DNA of 64,000 nt from Thalassovita sp. GTDB lineage: Bacteria; Pseudomonadota; Alphaproteobacteria; Rhodobacterales; Rhodobacteraceae. Position numbers and translations under genes: made by a program. The notes beneath the pieces are model-generated. The model saw nothing but the letters and a program-made list of their open reading frames with translations, was not told the DNA's origin and did not search any database. Shown here piece after piece: positions 42,063 through 51,149 of the stretch. Location of the stretch: assembly GCF_963691685.1 (NCBI RefSeq), contig NZ_OY829290.1:620001-684000 (forward strand), written 5' to 3'. Position 1 is the first letter of the stretch. Each line of letters begins with the position of its first letter.

Positions 42063-42374
42063 ATGCGCGCACGAATCTATCAGCCCGCCCGTAACGCGAT
42101 GCAGTCCGGCATGGCCAAAACCCGTCAGTGGGTTTTGGATTACGAACCGGCTGAGGCCCGCGATATCGATCCGCTGATGGGTTGGATCTCAAGCGGGGAC
42201 ACCCAGACGCAGGTGCGCCTGAAGTTCGACAGCAAAGAAGCAGCATTGGAATACGCTGAGGAAAAGGGGCTGGAGGCCGTTGTGCTGACGCCGCAGACCC
42301 GCAAACCCAACCTGCGCGCTGGCGGTTATGGTGAGAACTTTGCCACCAATCGCCGTGGTCCCTGGACCCACTAA
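42063..42374 (+). CDS. NADH dehydrogenase subunit, NDUFS4-like (ETC complex I)
   Basis: A 103-residue accessory subunit. MRARIYQPARNAMQSGMAKT, VLDYEPAEARDIDPLMGWIS and the C-terminal AGGYGENFATNRRGPWTH match the ETC complex I subunit (NDUFS4-like) family of alphaproteobacteria. GAGGAGACGCC precedes the ATG. A terminator follows. Confidence 0.9.
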   Translation: MRARIYQPARNAMQSGMAKTRQWVLDYEPAEARDIDPLMGWISSGDTQTQVRLKFDSKEAALEYAEEKGLEAVVLTPQTRKPNLRAGGYGENFATNRRGPWTH

Positions 42375-42415
42375 GCGCAGAGATAAGGCCCTTTTTCGGG
42401 TCTCGCAGACAGAAG

Positions 42416-42439
42416 GGCGGCCAGCGGGCCGCCTGTTTT
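42416..42439 (+). terminator. Terminator after the NDUFS4-like gene
   Basis: GGCGGCC (42416-42422) pairs with GGCCGCC (42427-42433) around AGCG, followed by TGTTTTA. Confidence 0.75.
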
Positions 42440-42462
42440 ACTTCTGAGCAGGGGACCCCCCG

Positions 42463-43386
42463 ATGACCATCACCCATCTGATCACCCATTCCGGCGGCTT
42501 TCACGCGGATGAGCTGCTGTCCTCGGTGGTGCTGACCCGCCTGTTTCCTGACGCCCAGCTGATCCGCACCCGCGATGCGGCGATGACGACACCGGGCGCA
42601 GGCAAGCTGATCTATGATGTGGGCCGGGCCTATGACGCCGAGGCGGGGATTTTTGACCACCACCAGCGGCCCAACCCCCTGCGCCCCAGCGGTGATCCTT
42701 ACAGTTCCTTTGGCCTGATCTGGCACCACTATGGCCGCGATTACCTGCGGGCGCTTGATGTGCCCGAGGCAGATCTGGAGGAGGTGCATGGCGCCATCGA
42801 CCAAAGCTTTGTTTTGCCGGTGGACCTCCTGGACAATGGCGCGGTGAACCCGTCAGTTGCCGGACCTTTGGCGGACATCACCCTGCCGCAACTGCTGGAA
42901 ACGCTGAAACCCGCCTTTGATGATCGCAGCCCTGAGGCGGACACCAACGCCTTTATGGCGGCGCTGCCCATTGCCGGAGCCTTTGTTGAAGCCGCAGTGC
43001 GGGCAAAGGCGGGAAAATGCCGCGCCGAGGCTATGGTGCTGCAGGCAATTACTGCGGCTGGCCCATCGCAGGTGCTGGAGCTTTCGATGGGCATGCCGTT
43101 CCGCTCTGCGGTTGAGAAAGCCGGCGCCGATCATCTGCTTTTTGTCATCCATCCCCGCGACGGCGGCGATTGGGCGCTGACCACCATCCGCAAAGGCGGT
43201 GGCACGTTTGAAGCCCGCGCCGACTTGCCCGCCGCCTGGGCCGGCCTGACCGGCGCCGCGCTGGAAGAGGCCTCGGGCGTCGCTGGCGCGCAGTTCTGCC
43301 ACAACGGCCTGTTTATCGCGGTGGCAAACAGCCGGGCGGCGATCCTGGCCATGGCCGATCTGGCTGTGGCGGCGGCGGCTGTGTAA
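42463..43386 (+). CDS. MYG1 family protein
   Basis: A 307-residue protein of the MYG1 family. ITHSGGFHADELLSSVVLTR at the start, RAYDAEAGIFDHHQRPNPLR, and conserved H/D residues of a DHH-like hydrolase are present. Eukaryotic MYG1 is an RNA exonuclease; bacterial members are of uncertain activity. It precedes a hydrolase gene by 6 bp. Confidence 0.88.
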   Translation: MTITHLITHSGGFHADELLSSVVLTRLFPDAQLIRTRDAAMTTPGAGKLIYDVGRAYDAEAGIFDHHQRPNPLRPSGDPYSSFGLIWHHYGRDYLRALDVPEADLEEVHGAIDQSFVLPVDLLDNGAVNPSVAGPLADITLPQLLETLKPAFDDRSPEADTNAFMAALPIAGAFVEAAVRAKAGKCRAEAMVLQAITAAGPSQVLELSMGMPFRSAVEKAGADHLLFVIHPRDGGDWALTTIRKGGGTFEARADLPAAWAGLTGAALEEASGVAGAQFCHNGLFIAVANSRAAILAMADLAVAAAAV

Positions 43387-43392
43387 TCCGCC

Positions 43393-44037
43393 GTGGCTGT
43401 TCAGTTCCTGTTTGACGGCCCAAACAAGGCCCCTGCCACCGTGCTGCTGGCGCATGGGGCCGGGGCGGCGATTGACAATCCGGTGATGGCCATGCTGGCC
43501 GAACGGCTGGCGGCATCCGGGCTGCGCGTGGCACGGTTTGAGTTTGCCTATATGGCGGCACGGCGCAACGGCGGGTCGAAACGTCCCCCGCCCAAGGTGG
43601 AACTGCTGAGCGAAGAATATCGTCAGGCCGTCACAGACTTGCGGGGCCAAATTGGCGCCGGTCCTTTGGTCATCGGCGGCAAATCCATGGGCGGCCGGGT
43701 GGCCAGTCTGATCGCGGATGATCTGGGCGATCAGGCAAAGGTGCAGGGCCTGTTGTGTTTCGGCTACCCGTTTCATCCGCAAGGCAAACCGGAAAAACTG
43801 CGCACCGCCCATCTGGCCAACCTGCGCCTGCCAACACTGATCTGCCACGGCACCCGCGATCCTTTTGGCTCTCGGGAAGAGGTGGCCGATTACGCGCTCT
43901 CGCCCATGATTTCCATGTGTTGGGCCGAAGACGGCGATCATGATCTAAAGCCCCGCAAGCGTGTCACCGGCCGTGATCACGCCAGCCAGCTGGACCAGAT
44001 TTGCCACAGCGCTGCGGCCTGGATTGCCACCCTCTGA
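43393..44037 (+). CDS. Alpha/beta hydrolase (KANL3/Tex30-like)
   Basis: A 214-residue hydrolase with a GTG start. VLLAHGAGAAIDNPVM is the oxyanion region and VIGGKSMGGRVASLIA carries the nucleophile elbow G-K-S-M-G. A later LICHGTRDPFG and EDGDHDLKPRKR supply acid and histidine. It is probably co-transcribed with the MYG1 gene. Confidence 0.87.
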   Translation: MAVQFLFDGPNKAPATVLLAHGAGAAIDNPVMAMLAERLAASGLRVARFEFAYMAARRNGGSKRPPPKVELLSEEYRQAVTDLRGQIGAGPLVIGGKSMGGRVASLIADDLGDQAKVQGLLCFGYPFHPQGKPEKLRTAHLANLRLPTLICHGTRDPFGSREEVADYALSPMISMCWAEDGDHDLKPRKRVTGRDHASQLDQICHSAAAWIATL

Positions 44038-44179
44038 GCACCGGTTTCCGGCAGGTTAGATTTTGTGCCACAACCGGCGCCGCTGGCCTTTTGCTTTCAA
44101 ATCCGATCCGCTATACGGATCCGAGTGCCACAGGGGCCCGAGAGGGTGAGATACCCCACCAGCCCCCGGCCCACAGAGC

Positions 44180-44256
44180 GGTCCCTTAGCTCAACTGGAT
44201 AGAGCAGCTGACTTCTAATCAGCAGGTTGAGGGTTCGAGTCCTTCAGGGATCGCCA
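44180..44256 (+). tRNA. tRNA-Arg (anticodon TCT), integration site of the mobile element
   Basis: The 77 bases fold into a full cloverleaf: acceptor GGTCCCT / AGGGATC (one G-U), D-stem GCTC / GAGC, anticodon stem GCTGA / TCAGC with loop CTTCTAA (anticodon TCT, reads AGA), T-stem GAGGG / CCTTC with TTCGAGT, and an encoded CCA. The gene is intact; its 3' part from 44212 is duplicated at 53476, marking the integration site. Confidence 0.96.
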
Positions 44257-44260
44257 TTTT
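44212..44260. repeat. Left attachment repeat (attL)
   Basis: Starts in the tRNA-Arg anticodon loop (CTTCTAATC) and runs past the CCA end to TTTT; identical to 53476-53524 over 49 bp. The flanking bases differ immediately on both sides. Confidence 0.93.
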
Positions 44261-44505
44261 TATAAATTATATCAATAACTTGTAAATCATTCCACATACG
44301 GAATGTGAGGTCCTCTTGCCGCCGGAAGCAATACGGAAGCAAGCGGGAGGCAAAACTCAGGTGTTGTTCAAGTACATCGGAGTGAAAGAGGAGCCACAAC
44401 TGGCTTGCCTATTTTGGGATGTTAATTTTCAGGCTTCTACAGCCTTGACCTGTGCGTTAACCAAATCTTAACTAGTTTCATATTTGGCAACGAGTCTGGT
44501 TTTCG

Positions 44506-45048
44506 ATGAGACGTTTGAAGTGGGGGCTTGTGGCTGCTGGCACCATTTGGGGGCTTGGCCAATTGGGAAGTGACGGCCTGCCGTCGCATTCCGTGCGTGC
44601 GAGTGTTCCATCCGCCGAAGCGGTGCAGTCACGGGCCTATGATGTCTACTTTGTGACGGGGAATGTTGTGAACGTTCGTACCGGTCCAGGAACATCCTAT
44701 CAACGTATCGATCAGGTTCGAAAAGGGGATCGTGTTGGTGTTGTCCGAATTGAAGGCGGCTGGGCTAAGCTAAACAGCCCGTCAGGCCCTGCCTGGATGT
44801 CCGCCCGCTATATCTCAACAACGCAACCATCGGCTCCCCGTAATGCCAGCAAAACGCCCGTGGTTGCGCAAAGCAAGCAATCAAGCTGCCACCCAAACTA
44901 TTCCGGCAAATGCGTTCCCATCGCCAGCGACGTCGATTGCGCAGGCGGACGCGGCAACGGCCCCGCTTACGTGCGTGGACCGGTGCGGGTGATTGGGCCA
45001 GATGTGTACCGGTTGGATCGGGATGGCGATGGTTGGGCCTGTGAGTAG
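44506..45048 (+). CDS. Exported SH3-domain protein with excalibur domain
   Basis: A 180-residue protein. An N-terminal hydrophobic segment (MRRLKWGLVAAGTIWGLGQL) is followed by a bacterial SH3 domain (VNVRTGPGTSYQRIDQVRKG, GDRVGVVRIEGGWAKLNS), a linker, and a C-terminal excalibur calcium-binding domain (DVDCAGGRGNG, LDRDGDGWACE). It is likely secreted or periplasmic. It is the first gene inside the element, convergent with nucC. Confidence 0.82.
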   Translation: MRRLKWGLVAAGTIWGLGQLGSDGLPSHSVRASVPSAEAVQSRAYDVYFVTGNVVNVRTGPGTSYQRIDQVRKGDRVGVVRIEGGWAKLNSPSGPAWMSARYISTTQPSAPRNASKTPVVAQSKQSSCHPNYSGKCVPIASDVDCAGGRGNGPAYVRGPVRVIGPDVYRLDRDGDGWACE

Positions 45049-45075
45049 GCGTTATCTATTGCAAACTCTTTCGGC

Positions 45076-45834
45076 TTAGTTGGCCACATTTTTGTGTAAG
45101 TCTTTTTTGTTCTGATCCAACCATCGTGCGTATGCCATTACGTCGATCATAGGCACCGTTCCACTGAATTGCAAAAGGGAGATGAGCTGAAACAGGAACT
45201 TGGAGGCAGCGGTCGAAGATTGATCAACGCAATACTGTTGTTGTTCCTTGTTCCAGAAAAACGAGCCGTGGGCAGCGACACATCCTATTTCAAGGCGATG
45301 TGACTCGTCCTTAGATTGTAGGTTCTTAATCAGGCTTTTACCAAGTTTAGGAGACCAGTCGCTTTCTAGCGCAAGGAACCCTCCGATAATTGGGATTGGA
45401 GGCTTTGGCTTGTACGTGCCTCCAGCATGAGGAATCGGCAGGCTCGTTCGATGCAGTTTCCTGACGCTCTCTATCTTCGCCTTTGCATATTGGAGATGGC
45501 TTGCATTCACGGTTTGCTTGGCTTCAAAGATTGCATAAACGCTCTCGGCAGGGATTGTGATCTGCCCGCCCATCGTGAACACAAAAGGCGTATACTGCCG
45601 ATCAAAAACAACCACATCAATTTGATCACTCTGATTGCCTTGGCTGTCTACGATATGCGCTTTCCGGGCGGTGTAGCGTTCAGGCAAATACTCGTTAAAG
45701 AGATCAATCCAGACGTTTTCTGCAGCATCTCCCTTTGTACCAGGGTGCGCGAAGTTTGTTCTCGCTAGCTCCAAGTTTTTGCGTACATTCTCATGCATTC
45801 CGGCAAGTAGCTGGGCGAGTGACCAGTCAACCAT
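45076..45834 (-). CDS. nucC: CBASS effector nuclease NucC
   Basis: A 252-residue protein matching NucC, the cyclic-trinucleotide-activated DNA endonuclease of type III CBASS. DWSLAQLLAGMHENVRKNLE, HPGTKGDAAENVWIDLFNEY, SDQIDVVVFDRQYTPFVFTM and AIFEAKQTVNASHLQYAKAK are diagnostic. The catalytic residues D73, E104 and K106 fall at the same numbers as in characterised NucC. When the CdnC second messenger binds, NucC is known to assemble as a hexamer and destroy host DNA. It is 3 bp after the TRIP13-like gene. Confidence 0.93.
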   Translation of the reverse strand: MVDWSLAQLLAGMHENVRKNLELARTNFAHPGTKGDAAENVWIDLFNEYLPERYTARKAHIVDSQGNQSDQIDVVVFDRQYTPFVFTMGGQITIPAESVYAIFEAKQTVNASHLQYAKAKIESVRKLHRTSLPIPHAGGTYKPKPPIPIIGGFLALESDWSPKLGKSLIKNLQSKDESHRLEIGCVAAHGSFFWNKEQQQYCVDQSSTAASKFLFQLISLLQFSGTVPMIDVMAYARWLDQNKKDLHKNVAN

Positions 45835-45837
45835 TTC

Positions 45838-46764
45838 TTAGCCCTCAAACGGTGGGGTTTCAGGGAGAGATTGAGCTATCTTAATTGCCCGCGCACCCGA
45901 GATTGCCTTGCTTGGGAAGGCGTCCATAATTATAGATGGCACAAGGCGCTGAGTTAAATCAGAGTATGTTAAGCCGTTTTCACGGCCGGCACCCGGTCCT
46001 GTCACCGTAACCAGCTGTCCGATTTCGGCTTCGGTTAAGCCGACACCATGCAGCAACCGCGCAAGAGCTTCTCGCCTCTCCGCCTCGTCTGGGCGTCCAA
46101 AACGTATGATTTCTGCTGCTCTACGCCGGACCGCAGGGTCGAGTGCGTTGAGGCGGTTAGTACACATAATAACTGCAACTGGCGCGCGCGCATTGGCGAT
46201 TCTGTCAATTCCACGAATAAAGGCGTTAACTCCCGCTCTATCTTCGTGGTGCATTTGAGAATGTTCACGCGACTGCGCGAGAGCGTCAGCTTCATCTATG
46301 AGCAGGATAATACCTCCAGAAGCCTGGCCACCGTTGCCCTTTAAAAGTTCGCCCTGTTTGCAGGTGTATTCAAAGGCGGCAGATAAAAGTTGGGTCATTT
46401 CGCCGACTCGGCCTTGGCCCCTGCTCGAAAGGCTCAAGGGTAACAATGTGATCTCAAGATCATACATTCGAGCGACCGCATCACCTATGCTTTCGGCAAG
46501 CGCTGTCTTCCCGGAGCCAACGTCGCCTTCCAATATGACCAATGGTGGCCTGTTGGTAACCATGCGGTTGAGCATGAAAGCGTCTGGATGAAACTTTTCC
46601 TGCCATCGAATGAGACTACTTTCGTCAATCAGTAACGCGAGCATTTTGCTAAGCCGCGTTTTTTTTGCTTCAATCCCTATTAAGGCAGCTAGCCTTTGTT
46701 TGGCGTCTACGTCTGGAAACTGGGTCGTATTCTCAAACAGTCCGTGCACGTTGATTTCTTGCAT
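45838..46764 (-). CDS. cap6: TRIP13-like AAA+ ATPase (Cap6) of CBASS
   Basis: A 308-residue AAA+ protein. Walker A is LEGDVGSGKTALAESIG, Walker B is GGIILLIDEADALAQSREHS, and sensor/finger residues lie in PAVRRRAAEIIRFGRP. In type III CBASS the TRIP13-like ATPase remodels the HORMA protein and so turns off the nucleotidyltransferase. It is between the HORMA and nuclease genes, 2 and 3 bp away. Confidence 0.92.
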   Translation of the reverse strand: MQEINVHGLFENTTQFPDVDAKQRLAALIGIEAKKTRLSKMLALLIDESSLIRWQEKFHPDAFMLNRMVTNRPPLVILEGDVGSGKTALAESIGDAVARMYDLEITLLPLSLSSRGQGRVGEMTQLLSAAFEYTCKQGELLKGNGGQASGGIILLIDEADALAQSREHSQMHHEDRAGVNAFIRGIDRIANARAPVAVIMCTNRLNALDPAVRRRAAEIIRFGRPDEAERREALARLLHGVGLTEAEIGQLVTVTGPGAGRENGLTYSDLTQRLVPSIIMDAFPSKAISGARAIKIAQSLPETPPFEG

Positions 46765-46766
46765 GT

Positions 46767-47282
46767 TTAGAAGTTCCGTAGTGTAGAGCGAGACAGCGAG
46801 CGCCCACCCGCAGTGTAGCTTTTGTCACTGTCAAAATAGCCCGAATACCCAACATCTTCCCCAGACGTTCGCTGGAATGGTAATCCGCCTTCGAAAGAAG
46901 AGCGTTCATCAGTACCAAGTTTCCACCAGTTACTGTTGTAGTTTAGGAAGCTGTGAAATTTTGCATTGGATACATCTTTGTTCCTCGGCACGCGGCCAGG
47001 ATCGTCGTCGTCAAAATTCAAACCAAAAACGTCTGATGATTTGTATTCAAGTGTGGGTTCTATCCACTTTCCATCGCGTTGAAAGCCATATTTAACGCTT
47101 TCAAGGTACCCCGCCTGAAGGAGTCGAGCTATTTCATCTTCGTATTCGGGGATCGCGGTACGAGCCGGGTAGCCGTACAGGCGATGCATTCGCATCAAAT
47201 CCGCCGCCAGCTTCGACGCGATTTTTTTGGCATGCGTGATCGTAAAAGATGAGGTTGTGGATACTGTGTAGCTAGAAGACAT
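46767..47282 (-). CDS. cap7: Bacterial HORMA domain protein (Cap7) of CBASS
   Basis: A 171-residue HORMA protein. The start SSYTVSTTSSFTITHAKKIA, KLAADLMRMHRLYGYPARTA, WIEPTLEYKSSDVFGLNFDD and the C-terminal SYTAGGRSLSRSTLRNF all match the type III CBASS HORMA proteins. These sense peptides of invading phage and switch on the nucleotidyltransferase. The C-terminal GGRSLSRSTLRNF may serve as its own closure segment. It lies 7 bp after cdnC. Confidence 0.92.
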   Translation of the reverse strand: MSSSYTVSTTSSFTITHAKKIASKLAADLMRMHRLYGYPARTAIPEYEDEIARLLQAGYLESVKYGFQRDGKWIEPTLEYKSSDVFGLNFDDDDPGRVPRNKDVSNAKFHSFLNYNSNWWKLGTDERSSFEGGLPFQRTSGEDVGYSGYFDSDKSYTAGGRSLSRSTLRNF

Positions 47283-47289
47283 GATAACC

Positions 47290-48255
47290 TCACACGCTAA
47301 ACGAAGGTCCGAAGACCTTCTGCCAACAGTTTATTGTGTCTAACTTTGTGGTCGCGGTAAGTGCCCAATCAATTGCGTCACTCGCGTCGCTTGCTGCGTC
47401 CAAAATCATATCAATTTGCTGATCAGTATACAGCTTCGAAACGTTGTTTTCGGGATTGACTGGGTCAATAATTTGCACTGGTTCATCAAAACTGCCTATA
47501 GCTGATTGTGCATAGTAGTCGTCAAACCAAATCCTTTCTCTCAGTTCCGTTTTCAGAATGTAGGTAAAAAATCCTTGGAGCGCCTCTGGATAGTCTGAAA
47601 AATCAAGACCTTCGTCGAGGAGTTTTGACATGATCATTTCGACCATAAACGACTTGAATCTGAACCCTTGATGCGTGCTTTTCATGCGCCGAACCCAAAA
47701 CTTCGCAAGCCGAACCACCTGTGCGAAGTGCTTCTCTTGCTGTGCTTTGCGTTTCCTACAAAATTCAAGATGTCTTGGGATGCTGGTTTTAAGAAACGAA
47801 CCGTCTTCCTGGCTCACGAGATCGCCATACCAATCGGGTTCTGAGCCGTTCAGGATGGGAACAACATCAACATCCAATCCCGAACCTTTGAAGGACACGG
47901 TCACACAGTAGGTTTGGGGTTGAATTTGATCAGGTGAAAAATTGGGAAAGGCACTTCGCAACCGTTCCGCAAGGTATTCGAGCAATTCGCCCACATCGGT
48001 TGGAGCATCAGATCCAGAAATGTAGCAAGCAACATCGATATCGTTGATGCTTTTGAGAGCGGTGCCCTTCGCGATGCTTCCTGAAAGAAGCATCTTTTTG
48101 AGAGAAAAGTTTGGATGATCTTTGAGGTAGTCTTCTAGCTTATCTCTCAGTCTTTTCGCTTGCCTTTTGTACTCGTCCGATTTTTCCTTCGGTAAGTTTA
48201 CTTTGTTCTGTGCAAACTTCGCGATTTCAGCGTGGCCAACATGATCCAACGACAC
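47290..48255 (-). CDS. cdnC: CD-NTase (CdnC-type cyclic trinucleotide synthase)
   Basis: A 321-residue nucleotidyltransferase, the first gene of the CBASS operon. The active site has GSIAKGTALKSINDIDVACY (G-S then D-x-D) and a third acidic residue in GLDVDVVPILNG. SLDHVGHAEIAKFAQNKVNL at the start and PVNPENNVSKLYTDQQIDMI near the end match CdnC. It makes a cyclic oligonucleotide that activates NucC. A 250-bp AT-rich gap upstream (48256-48505) should hold its promoter. Confidence 0.93.
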   Translation of the reverse strand: MSLDHVGHAEIAKFAQNKVNLPKEKSDEYKRQAKRLRDKLEDYLKDHPNFSLKKMLLSGSIAKGTALKSINDIDVACYISGSDAPTDVGELLEYLAERLRSAFPNFSPDQIQPQTYCVTVSFKGSGLDVDVVPILNGSEPDWYGDLVSQEDGSFLKTSIPRHLEFCRKRKAQQEKHFAQVVRLAKFWVRRMKSTHQGFRFKSFMVEMIMSKLLDEGLDFSDYPEALQGFFTYILKTELRERIWFDDYYAQSAIGSFDEPVQIIDPVNPENNVSKLYTDQQIDMILDAASDASDAIDWALTATTKLDTINCWQKVFGPSFSV

Positions 48256-48505
48256 TACATGCTCCCTTCCCTTCTATATATTGCGATTCCTGGGCGGTTG
48301 AGAGGTAAATATAGGGATGATGGCTGGTAGCTCCAAGGGGCACCAGCAAGATTTATTGCATTTTTCAAATTTTTTTGGGGCCCCGAATTTGTTAATGAAA
48401 CGAAACATTCAAGAAAAGGATCAAGAAATGAATTTACGAGATGCGTGTTTAGAAAGGATTTATTCCTAAATTGTCACTGCAAGCTGACGTAGGTTTAGTC
48501 TGAAA

Positions 48506-48883
48506 TCATCCGAGTAGAGCAATCAATACGCTAAGGATGCCCAAGAGAACTGAGGCTGCTGCAAGCAAAGCCGGCATGTGCACCGCCGGATCGGGAGAAC
48601 GAAGAAGCCATAAAACCTTGCTAGTAGCTCCAACTTTTTTGACAGTAAATTTGAGCTCACCTCCCTTGCTTACACCCAGGGCATTTCTGATGTCGTAAGG
48701 CATGAAAATGGCTGTGTCGTCATCGTGGCCAAGGAGAAGTACGTTCACAGCATTTGCGTTCTTTGCGTTCGTTAACTGCGCAAAGCCATAACGCGGTACT
48801 ATTTCCCGGTACTTGTGATTAAGACGGACCAGAAGGCGTCCATTGTCTCCAGATGGAAGGGTTTTTACTGGTAGTTTTGTCAT
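48506..48883 (-). CDS. Small tail-anchored protein with AbrB-like segment
   Basis: A 125-residue protein. The middle (DIRNALGVSKGGELKFTVKK) resembles a SpoVT/AbrB swapped-hairpin DNA-binding domain, while the C-terminal end (LLAAASVLLGILSVLIALLG) is a membrane helix. A tail-anchored AbrB-like protein is unusual. It is adjacent to the CBASS operon on the same strand, so it could be linked to it or to element maintenance. No family is recognised with confidence. Confidence 0.5.
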   Translation of the reverse strand: MTKLPVKTLPSGDNGRLLVRLNHKYREIVPRYGFAQLTNAKNANAVNVLLLGHDDDTAIFMPYDIRNALGVSKGGELKFTVKKVGATSKVLWLLRSPDPAVHMPALLAAASVLLGILSVLIALLG

Positions 48884-49031
48884 AATTGGGCCTCAATTTT
48901 GCGACGTGTCCACAAATTACCATGGAAGCCATGTTGCAAGGCTACAAAGTTGTAAGAAAGCGAGATGCCTAGCGCGGTTTCGGCCAAATAGGAATAACTG
49001 CAAGTGGTTCAAAATATGGCCTGGTGTTGCG

Positions 49032-50183
49032 CTACCCAATAAATCGATACCGCGCCTTGGCCTCGCTCAGCTTGTTTGCCGCGCGGCTGGGATTGGTGTG
49101 GATGTCGTCTTTCAAGCGTTTGCCCAGGGACGCCATGTAGTCCGGCAGCGCCTCTTCGGTTGTCCCTTCCATTGCGGCTAGCGTGACTGCATTGCCGGTC
49201 AGCAGCGTCATGATCAGCTTGATGTGATCCGCTTTGTGTACCGACTTCACCTTGTCCACTTCCAGGTGACTGCGTAGCTCTTGCAGGTCTTCGTCAGCCA
49301 CTTCGCTCACCAATTCCCAGACAGGGTGATTGGGCCAGCGGGCGCGGTTGCTGTCGCCATGGTCAGGTTCGGCATATCGGACCTTTTCAAATGTCTCCGC
49401 AATCAAGTCGCCAAATTTGTTGTCGAAATCTGCCCAGGTGCGGATATTCCAACGATCCTTAAGAAGGTTCTTCCCAGCACGTAACTCAATCCGCCAGATT
49501 TGGCTTGTTTCACGGTCCTTAGGATCAAGCGGGGTTTCGCCCAAAGCTTCCCGGCTGGCGTTCCAAATGTCCCACCAGATCGGCTTGCGGCGGTCGATCA
49601 CTTCGCGGCGCTTGTCATAGATGATGACTTGCCGCCCTGGCATCTTGCCTGCGGTCACAGACGTAAACCGACCTGACTTACCGTTGCTGCGCATTTCGGC
49701 ATCTGGGGTGATGTGATCGGCGCGGTTGCTATGGCTGTGCAGCACAAAGTTTTCAGGGTTCAGTTCAAAATCTGGCGCAAGAACATCGATGCAGAAATCA
49801 ACGCGGGACAGGCTGACATGTTCGGCAAGGTATCTAATCCCAAGCCGGGTAAGTGTCTTGTCCAGGTGGGCACGCACAAAGCCCAAACCTTGTGTCGCCA
49901 GCAGCGTTGAGCCGACCGTGACACGGGTTCCCCAGGGATCTTTGCTGTTGGGCTTCTTGAAGGCCCACCGCACATCCATAGGCCCGCCTGTGAGCAGGAA
50001 GGCATAGCCGCCGCCGCCATGTGGCTGAAGGTCAAAATCCGCGCCGCCATAGCTGATAGGGCGGGGGGCACGTTCGGCCTCTGCCAGTTCCTTTTCCGCT
50101 GCCAGGAGTTCGAAAAGGTCATGGGGGAGATTGGCCTTGATGGCCAGTGTGATCGTATCGAAGCCTTTGTGAAGAATTTGCAT
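49032..50183 (-). CDS. Replication initiation protein (Rep_trans-like)
   Basis: A 383-residue protein resembling Rep_trans family initiators of rolling-circle replication. SLSRVDFCIDV is the family's metal/D-x-D region, and VIIYDKRREV carries the probable nicking tyrosine. WRIELRAGKNLLKDRWNIRT follows the usual pattern after it. It suggests that the excised element can replicate as a circle, as ICE relaxase-initiators do. Identification is by pattern only. Confidence 0.7.
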   Translation of the reverse strand: MQILHKGFDTITLAIKANLPHDLFELLAAEKELAEAERAPRPISYGGADFDLQPHGGGGYAFLLTGGPMDVRWAFKKPNSKDPWGTRVTVGSTLLATQGLGFVRAHLDKTLTRLGIRYLAEHVSLSRVDFCIDVLAPDFELNPENFVLHSHSNRADHITPDAEMRSNGKSGRFTSVTAGKMPGRQVIIYDKRREVIDRRKPIWWDIWNASREALGETPLDPKDRETSQIWRIELRAGKNLLKDRWNIRTWADFDNKFGDLIAETFEKVRYAEPDHGDSNRARWPNHPVWELVSEVADEDLQELRSHLEVDKVKSVHKADHIKLIMTLLTGNAVTLAAMEGTTEEALPDYMASLGKRLKDDIHTNPSRAANKLSEAKARYRFIG

Positions 50184-50365
50184 TTTGGGTTCCTTTGCTT
50201 GGTTGTCGTATTTCTAGAGGGGGGTGCTACTATCACCCCCCTTTTCGGCTCATGCCGTTGGTCTGTTTGGGTTTTCGGGGATGCTACGGGGCGTTGCCCC
50301 TTGCTGCCTCCGGCGGGGCAGCATGTGTTTTGGGGCCGGAGCGACGGGCGCTCCGGCTGGCTGGT

Positions 50366-50584
50366 TCATTTGCTGAAGGATTGACGGCCAATCCAGATTT
50401 CGGCGCGCTCAGCACATTTAGCCAGGTTCAGCAGATCGGAATGGTGAAAGCTGTTGGTGTTGCGCCATTCGCCCGTATCGGTCTTGTAAGAGCGTGACAG
50501 GTCGATGGAGAAGAAACCGTCGTTGTCCCAGATGGTGGCCGTAACGAGGCCGATTTTGAATTTCTGTGCGGGTGTGTTCGTCAT
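50366..50584 (-). CDS. Small hypothetical element protein
   Basis: About 72 residues starting MTNTPAQKFKIGLVTATIWD, with an AAGGAAAAACA ribosome-binding site upstream. A beta-strand rich pattern (FFSIDLSRSYKTDTGEWRNT) is seen, similar to small accessory proteins in other integrative elements. No function is assigned. Confidence 0.5.
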   Translation of the reverse strand: MTNTPAQKFKIGLVTATIWDNDGFFSIDLSRSYKTDTGEWRNTNSFHHSDLLNLAKCAERAEIWIGRQSFSK

Positions 50585-50720
50585 TGTTTTTCCTTTCAAA
50601 GTGACGAGTTTGCATAAGAAAGGGGCGGGGAACCGTTTCGCCCACGCCCCTGGGAGAGCCATCCGGCCCCAAAATCCCGCGCGGCGCTGCCAGGCACGAC
50701 GCGGGCAAAACTGAATTGTG

Positions 50721-50957
50721 TTAGCTGGGCGCTTGCGCGGTGTTGGCAACGCGGCGCTGGTCAATCCACTCCATCACGTCGCCATAGGCGTAGCGTACAG
50801 AGCGGGCAGAGATTTTGATGAACTTCGGCCCGCCGCCGCGATAACGCCAGTTCTGCAGGGCGCGTACGGAGTAGCAGAGCATTTCTGCGGCCTCATTTTC
50901 ATCCATGAGGCGGTTGGGGTTCTGTTCAAAGCCTTGGGCTTGTTGCTGGTGTGTCAT
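50721..50957 (-). CDS. Helix-turn-helix excisionase-like protein
   Basis: A 78-residue protein with a MerR/HTH_17-like domain: RLMDENEAAEMLCYSVRALQ, NWRYRGGGPKFIKISARSVR, YAYGDVMEWIDQR. This is the size and pattern of an excisionase or AlpA-like regulator in integrative elements. It may direct excision together with the integrase or regulate the Rep gene. Confidence 0.75.
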   Translation of the reverse strand: MTHQQQAQGFEQNPNRLMDENEAAEMLCYSVRALQNWRYRGGGPKFIKISARSVRYAYGDVMEWIDQRRVANTAQAPS

Positions 50958-51149
50958 GTTTGGTTTCCATCTGCTGGGTTAGCGTTGTTTTGATGGAACC
51001 AAGGTAGAATGGCGCAAAAAGCGGAAATAGGAGGGGGCGATAAACTTTAATCGTCCGGCAATTTATTTTTTCAAAAATTGTTTTATTTCAGTGCGTTGAG
51101 CTGGTCGACCCCAAGTAGGCCTCGAAACCGTCCGGTTTATCCGGATAGT

